From Juglans regia (Eukaryota > Streptophyta > Magnoliopsida > Fagales > Juglandaceae): a stretch of DNA of 64,000 nucleotides. The DNA lies in assembly GCF_001411555.2 (NCBI RefSeq), contig NC_049901.1, forward strand, positions 31,940,838-32,004,837. The letters are read 5' to 3'. Each line of letters begins with the position of its first letter. The first letter of the stretch is position 1. The notes beneath the pieces were generated by a model. That model was not told the DNA's origin, did not search any database, and saw nothing but the letters and a program-made list of their open reading frames with translations. The position numbers and the translations under genes were made by a program. Of this stretch, positions 58,166-64,000 are shown in pieces.

Positions 58166-61075
58166 AGCCTTCACCCTCTCCATCCTAATCTTAGCCACAA
58201 CCAACCATTGAAATCGAGATCCACCAATGTAACCCAACACCTCCTCATGGCTAGTCCCACTGAACCCTAACTCAACCACCAATGGAAGCAAGCCCAGCGA
58301 CCCACACCCGAGCTCCATTTTCCTCAGCCACCAGCATAGCAGTCCATGGCAGCACACGCACACACACACTCTCTCTATCCCCACTGTGCACGGCCAGATA
58401 TCCCCCACTTCAGACCACATATTTTGCTATACCCATCAGACACCCATGCCCAAGCTCCACCTCCCTCAGTCCCACGCTAGCCACTGCCTCTCCTCCTTAC
58501 ACCACTGTGAGCCATTAACAGAAGGTCCACCGTGAGGAACCACCAGAAACAATAACAAGCCTTTGTGGTTGTATAGTCATGAGCCACCCATCAACATCAC
58601 CTGTCAATTTAACGGTATAACTCTCTAGTTTAGGTTATTAGTGGCTTATGGGCTATGCCATATTTATTATCAACATACATATGATTTTGGTTAAGAAGTA
58701 AATATGTGGTGTTTATATGCATGTGATTGTGTTTGAAAAGGAATGTTGTGAAATGTGCGTTATGTTGTGAACTGTGAATAGTGTAGTTTGTGATGTGGCT
58801 GTGTGTAGTATAAAGTGATGGGATTAAATAAGGAATTTGTGTTGTGGTTGTAAGTTGTATGAAGTGATGAGATTAAATGTGGATTATTGTGTAGTTGTGA
58901 TGTGGTTATATGTTGTGTGAAGTGTTGGGATTAAATGGAGAAGTTGTATTTATTCATGAAGATGGCGTGAGATGTCATGGGCTGGATTTTTTTATGAAAT
59001 ATGACTGAAGTTGAGTATATCAAGATTGGTGAACTATATATTAATTTTAGGTATAAAAAGGGTAGGGTACATGTGCAATTTGATTGATTACACATATTGG
59101 ACAACTTTGTGTATTTTGAATGTCTTGTGTATATATGGAACTGGGGAAGCCATGTCTATGAGTATTTTGGTTGGATGTACATGTATGTATACTTAGATGG
59201 GATTGTGTTGGTTTGAGATTAGTGAAGCATGGTGGTTGTGTTGGACAGATTTACTATATAGTGTATAATATGTTTTATGCATGAATACACAATGTTTAAG
59301 CATCAAAGTTGGCTTCAAATTGCATATTATACTTGTCTTTTGTTATTTGGTGAAAATGGTTGAAGTTTTAGATTGTGCCATATTGAAGTATTGGATTATA
59401 TGACACTTGAATGGAGGAAGGGATGTATGTATTGGTTAAGAATGAGTTATATAACTTTGTTAAAGTTATAAAATGGAAATGAAGGTAAAGAGAAAATGAT
59501 GAAGATGATAGTGTATCTTAACCTTTAAAGTGAATCATGGAGGTTCACTTTAAAGGATAAGAACTTGAAGTTCAATGATATGTGTTAGAAATGTGACCTC
59601 AAGAGAGTCAAAAGCTATGGCCAAAAAGTGCAGAAAGGGTAGTAAGGAATGTATGAAGGAATGATTTGGATAATAGAGCATGTTTAAGTGAAAGAAGTCT
59701 AAGTCAAGAGTAGTTTTTATGCATGTTCTAAGTTTTAAGTTGCTTGAGTAAAGAAATGACATTAAGTTATGAATGAATATAGGTTTCCATATGACACGCA
59801 CATGAATGGACAATATGAAATGAAAATAGTATGGAGTCCAGATAAGTATTATATTTATACAATTCTAGAGTTCTCTAAATAATATGAAAATAAAAATAAA
59901 AAGCTTTTATGAAAAATGTTCTTTAATGCAATGAAGGAAAATGAAATCATGGTTTATGAAAGTATGCTAAAGTATTGATTTTGTAAGATATACGTATAGA
60001 ATGGCCTTCTTTGGCAGTCCCTTTTTATGTACCTCAAGAATAGTTGTATCATGTATGCATGTAAAATGGATGTTGTATGTAGTACTATTGTCTTTATGTT
60101 CCATGAAATAAAATGATAATGTTTATGATCGAGGTTATGAAATGATGTTTAAATAAGGTTATGAATGAAAGAAATGATGCTATGAAATGATATTTATTGA
60201 TGATGTTTATGAAATGAAATGGACAGATAAATAAAAAAAACAAAATGAAAGGATTGAAATATATGAAGTTACGTAACGGCCATAATTGAATGAATGATGG
60301 TACCAATAGACTGGGCAGATTGTAATGTCGGGTAAGTAGTTCTGGTAGTGCACCCAGTATTGCCTCCTGATTGAAAGGTATTCCCAACTTGTAGCCACAG
60401 GCTGAATCCATGTCTAAAAGACCACTAACCCCAACACACGGGGCGTAACAGTGTATACCAACCAATGGAAAGTAATAACAGTTAAATTGAAGGTTGTGAA
60501 ATCGTTTTGCTTTTTATGAAGGAATATACAAGGTGTGAGAAATGTTTTTATGAGAAATACAAGTTTTTTTAAAGAAAAACCCTACCTTGTAATGTTTTCA
60601 AAGGGAATAAATGTTTTATGTAAAGTATGTAAAGAAATGATAAATGGACGAATGAAAACCTATGTTAGTATATTTGTATAGCATGAAGTAAACTTACTGT
60701 GTATTTGACTCATTTTATTTTTATGTATGTTCTTCCCCATCCCAGGAACAAAATGAGGACGAAGCGTTAGGACAGACATGGCCCAAGAAAGAGTTGACAT
60801 AAGCCTAAGCACATTTTATGTAATGTTTGAATTTAGATTTTTGTAAAAGAACTTTGTAATTTAATTTAATGATTTCTGCTGTAAACTCTTTTTAATTTGC
60901 AAAGCAGGTTTTGATTTTAACTATAGAGTCTTTTATATCCTAGGGAGGAAAGAAGAAAGAAGAAAGAAAAAACTTAAAAACTTAAAAATTTTCAATAATT
61001 TCCGTCTTAGTTTCTAAAACTATTATTAAAGTCCCACCACAAGGACGAGCATTACATAACATGTCTTGAATTATC
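58166..61075 (+). repeat. Related LTR-type repeat in the opposite orientation
   Basis: About 60685-60850 (TTTGACTCATTTTATTTTTA, CCCCATCCCAGG, ACATGGCCCAAG) is the inverse of about 54635-54765, so a second copy of the same family faces the first. It closes near GGACGAGCATTACATAACA (about 61060). About 58790-58940 is a diverged tandem repeat of about 60 bp (GTGATGTGG, GAAGTGATGGGATTAAAT). A (CA)n run lies at 58362. No protein-coding frame is supported. Confidence 0.4.
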
Positions 61076-62280
61076 TAATTTATCTGATTGATCTAAATTA
61101 TCTGACTTATCTGAATATCTGACTGGCCAATGCACTTAACCCTGTGTGCAAGGTTGTGCACCAATCCCACATCCTATGGTCAAAAGGGGAACCACTTATC
61201 TGATCTAATATTCATATATTGTGGTGGACCATGCTTCAGTCCATGGCTTGCACATCTACCTTAACTGCATGAGTACCATTCATATCATATGAATAGCCAT
61301 GTGATTATTCTTAGTCTGTCTTATATTTGTCTTGTGAACGCTTATGTGTCTTATGCAACGTGAGAGGCATGACATACATAATACGTATACAGCTATAAAA
61401 TACAGAATTAAACATGATCATAAATTATGTTGAATGATGTGCTTGCAGATATCATGACGTACATAGTACATAAACATTGACTTCTAAAGAACTACTTTTA
61501 ATAATAATATATCTAACTAGTTAATGTGTGCTAATTCTAATTTTAATGATCAAGATATTTACCTCATAGAGTTAGTCCAATATTTATGGAGCAAAACTAA
61601 ATACCTATAAAATAGACAAGTAATTTGCGTTAATTTTTTATTAAACATATACTTTTTAATTAAAACTTGAAATACTAAAATAACTTATATTTTCCTAAAA
61701 CCTAAAATCTTCGTAACCCTAAAAATATCTCTTCATCCAACCATATATTTTCTCTCAATTTTGTAATATAATAAATAAACCCTGTTGTGAATACTGGATA
61801 GGGTTATTTTTGTAATTTGACTTAAAAGCCTCAAGCATTGCACGTCCATGTCTCAAGCTTCGTGGCTATGAATTTGCAACTGGTTTTATAAGCAGTTGAA
61901 GAATAGAAGCAAGATGACTTACACCGAGAGATCGAAGAGAGAGAGTGAGAGAGAGAGAGAGCATGATACGAGGGAGAAACCGATAGATATATAGATAAGA
62001 GAGCTTGGCGTCAAGAAAGAGAGAAACTAACGTGAGGGAGAGAGAAACTTTCATAGTGAGAGAGACTTACGTTGCGTGACGTTAGTGGTGTAAAGTTTGA
62101 ACCCTAGAGGAAAAGAGAAGAAACCCTAGTAAAGGAAGGGTTTGGAAGATTGGAGAAAAATAAACCTCAATTTATTAAAATTGAAGTCTCGTAAGTGAGT
62201 TACAAAAATAAAATAAAAAACTAGTATTTATTGTGTGTACAAAATAATCAAATAGAGACACGTGTATTTAAAAAAATTCA
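61076..62280. other. Intergenic with an LTR-type fragment and GA-rich tract
   Basis: About 61130-61320 (CCTGTGTGCAAGGTTGTGCACC, GTGGTGGACCATGCTT) is the sister of 11165-11345. About 61920-62065 is GAGAGA-rich with GAGAGAAAC repeats. No gene is visible. Confidence 0.4.
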
Positions 62281-63120
62281 TGATACCCCTTTTAAGATGG
62301 AGAGTAGATGGAATGGACTCCCATCTTGGTTATTAAGTGATGAAACTATTGATGACCAAGAGGTTTAGTCAACACATCAGTAAGTTGACCATGTGAAGCC
62401 ATGTGAAGCCAGCCTGAATCTTGTCCCAAATGAAGTGGCAATCCAATTCAATGTACTTTGTTCTTTCATGAAAAACTGGGTTGTCAGCAATTTGCAGTGC
62501 AGCTTGACTATCACAAAAAAGTTGAGCACTATTAGAATGTAAAATACCAAAATCAGACAAAAGAGTGAGGAACCAGATAACTTCACAAGTAGTAGAAGCC
62601 ATGGATCGATATTCAAGTTCTGCTAAGGAGCGAGAAACAATTGATTTTTTTTTTGTCTTCCAGGAAACCAAAAAATTTCCAAGAAAAATACAATAACCAC
62701 TGGTAGATCGACAATTGTGAGGGCAAGAAGCCCAATCTGAATCTGCAAAGGCCTTAAGGGATAGAGAATTGGTAGCTAGAAAAAAAATGCCAAGACCAGG
62801 AGTACACTTTATGTATTACAAAATTATGTAGCCTGCTTGTAAATGGGGTTGTTTTTGCTGAGCCATATATTGACTTAATCTATGCACAGAGTAAGAAAAA
62901 TCTGGCCGTGTCAATGTGAGGTAAAGAAGTCTACCAACAAGTCTACGATAGACAGTAGGTTTAGGCAATAAATCTCTTGCTTCTTTACTTAACTTGACAT
63001 TTTGCTCCATAGGAAAAGAAACATGTTTAGATGCAAGAAAACTAGCATCTTGAAGAATCTCTAAAGAGTATTTTCTTTGACATAGAAAAATACCAGCAGG
63101 AGACCGAGCCACGGGCCCAT
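62281..63120 (-). mobile_element. Ty1/copia 3' fragment (reverse transcriptase end and RNase H)
   Basis: The minus strand from 63112 gives [40 protein letters not shown] and SVHRLSQYM (the end of the reverse transcriptase). After a broken stretch comes RNase H: SWKTKKKSIVSRSLAELEYR (normally S-AE-EYRA), then LFCDSQAALQIADNPVFHER and TKYIELDCHFI. Stops and frame changes occur near 62800 and 62680. At about 63120 it is cut by the start of the LINE at right. Confidence 0.85.
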
Positions 63121-63218
63121 GTTATTATTTCAATTTTCGTTTTTACTCTTTTTTCTCTCTTCGGGTGAATAGGGTTTCTGCACTACTCCATTTGACTTTG
63201 GCCTCCTCTTGAGGCTGC

Positions 63219-64000
63219 ATGGCAGCCGCTGATGGTGGTGGCACAAGTCGGGCTTCTTTTGCCGACCTGGTTGCTGCTGTTCTGCAGCCCATCCCTGAGA
63301 TGGTGTTGCCGCCCCGTGCCCTTAAGATGGTAGATGGTGAGATATATTTCCAGTTTTCCAAAGAGGAAATAGAACGATATGTTGAACCGTTTATATACTC
63401 TGCGGTCCTCAAGTTTTTGAAACAACGACCTTCTCTGGACGCTGTCCGTGCATTCATTCATAGCCGTTGGGGACTTTCGGATTTACCAGTGGTTTCCTCT
63501 ATGCGATGTACTCAGAACGTTTTTGTGCGCATGGTTAACGAAGTAGATTTTTCTAAAGCTCTATCCAGGGATGTTTGTGAGATTAACGACAGTTTCTATC
63601 ATGTCTTTCGCTGGTCTCTAGAGTTTAATGGAGATGCAGAATCGTCTAGGGTGCCGGTGTGGCTTTCTCTACCTGGTCTCCCTCCTAACTATTACCGTGA
63701 AGCCTTTTTGAAAATCCTTATGGCACCTATCGAGACCTTCATACGTCGGGATAATCCGACTCGATGCGCTACAAGAACTGATGGAGTACGATTGTGTGTG
63801 GAAGTGGATGCAGCGAAAGTACCGTTGAATCACTTCTGGATAGGGGGCCAGGTTTACCTACTAGTCGTAAAGAAGAAGTTGTTTACGAGACTCTTCCTGC
63901 ATATTGCGCTATGTGTAAAATGCAGGGACATAACACACGGACATGCAGAGTTGGAAAACCTGAGAAGACTGGGCAGGTTCGGCGTGGGAAGAAAGAAAAT
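63219..64000 (+). pseudogene. LINE ORF1 (gag-like, DUF4283 plus zinc knuckle), frameshifted, cut by window end
   Basis: From the ATG at 63219, 208 codons read as a DUF4283-type RNA-binding domain (DGEIYFQFSKEEIERYVEPF, LDAVRAFIHSRWGL, VFRWSLEFNGD, VPVWLSLPGLPPNYYREAF). At a run of five G (63843-63847) the frame shifts. The next frame then carries PGLPTSRKEEVVYETLPAYC and the zinc knuckle CAMCKMQGHNTRTC (C-x2-C-x4-H-x4-C, 63905-63946), and stays open to the window end. This order is typical of plant LINE ORF1 nucleic-acid chaperones. The base change could be real or a homopolymer error. The leader 63121-63218 and lack of upstream decay suggest an intact 5' end, so a fairly young insertion. ORF2 would lie beyond 64000. 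Confidence 0.8.

Noticed and set aside
60094..60465. 123-codon minus frame
   Set aside because: Low-complexity Phe/Ile-rich sequence in an AT-rich repeat, without a domain.
1..64000. CRISPR arrays, operons, rRNA genes
   Set aside because: No regularly spaced identical repeats with unique spacers and no rRNA-like sequence; gene structure is eukaryotic.

Overview
This is a plant nuclear window, from a woody eudicot. The reasons are three spliced or plant-type genes with GT-AG introns, AT-rich intergenic DNA, and dense plant retrotransposon and MITE debris. A repeated MITE type full of ATGAGATGAGAT motifs, and the style of LINE and LTR remnants, remind me of Fagales (walnut, hickory, oak group). 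That placement is inference from memory and could not be searched. No bacterial operons, CRISPR, rRNA or convincing tRNA genes are present.

Three genes can be supported, all on the + strand. (1) 3830-12834: a chloroplast FATTY ACID EXPORT (FAX2-like, TMEM14 domain) gene of three exons with a 6.8-kb second intron. (2) 37925-47601: a FYVE zinc-finger plus ankyrin-repeat protein of ten small exons that join in frame to 291 aa. (3) 48823-49377: a single-exon RING-H2 E3 ubiquitin ligase of 184 aa with a TATA box and a pyrimidine-rich leader. They are independent genes; I see no pathway linking them.

Layout. 1-1570 is an expanded AT-rich tandem array inside a MITE-like element. 1585-2501 holds a direct repeat and a Helitron-type 3' end. 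3.8-12.8 kb is the FAX gene, whose introns carry MITEs, a LINE derivative nested in a MITE, and a LINE ORF2 fragment. 13-24 kb is MITEs, a Ty1/copia fragment, a five-copy 154-bp tandem repeat and long non-coding LTR-type debris. 24.9-27.4 kb is a decayed FAR1-like fragment with duplicated exon-like blocks. 28.7-31 kb is a tandem repeat and the 5' half of a copia element. 32.5-35.3 kb is a hAT element with an 8-bp target duplication, inserted in an older repeat. 35.4-36.1 kb is a large foldback element. 36.8-37.6 kb is a retroposon just upstream of the FYVE gene. The FYVE gene's third intron carries a LINE with a SINE inserted in it, plus a 101-bp LINE tail. Downstream of the RING gene lie a perfect 70-bp palindrome, a 5'-truncated LINE (51-53.8 kb), oppositely oriented LTR-type repeats (53.9-61.4 kb), a copia 3' fragment (62.3-63.1 kb) and the 5' part of another LINE that runs off the window end.

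The most notable structures are the perfect foldback at 50341-50485, the 729-bp foldback at 35399-36127, the nested SINE-in-LINE, and the possible extra exon in the FYVE gene. I found no clearly new multi-gene system.
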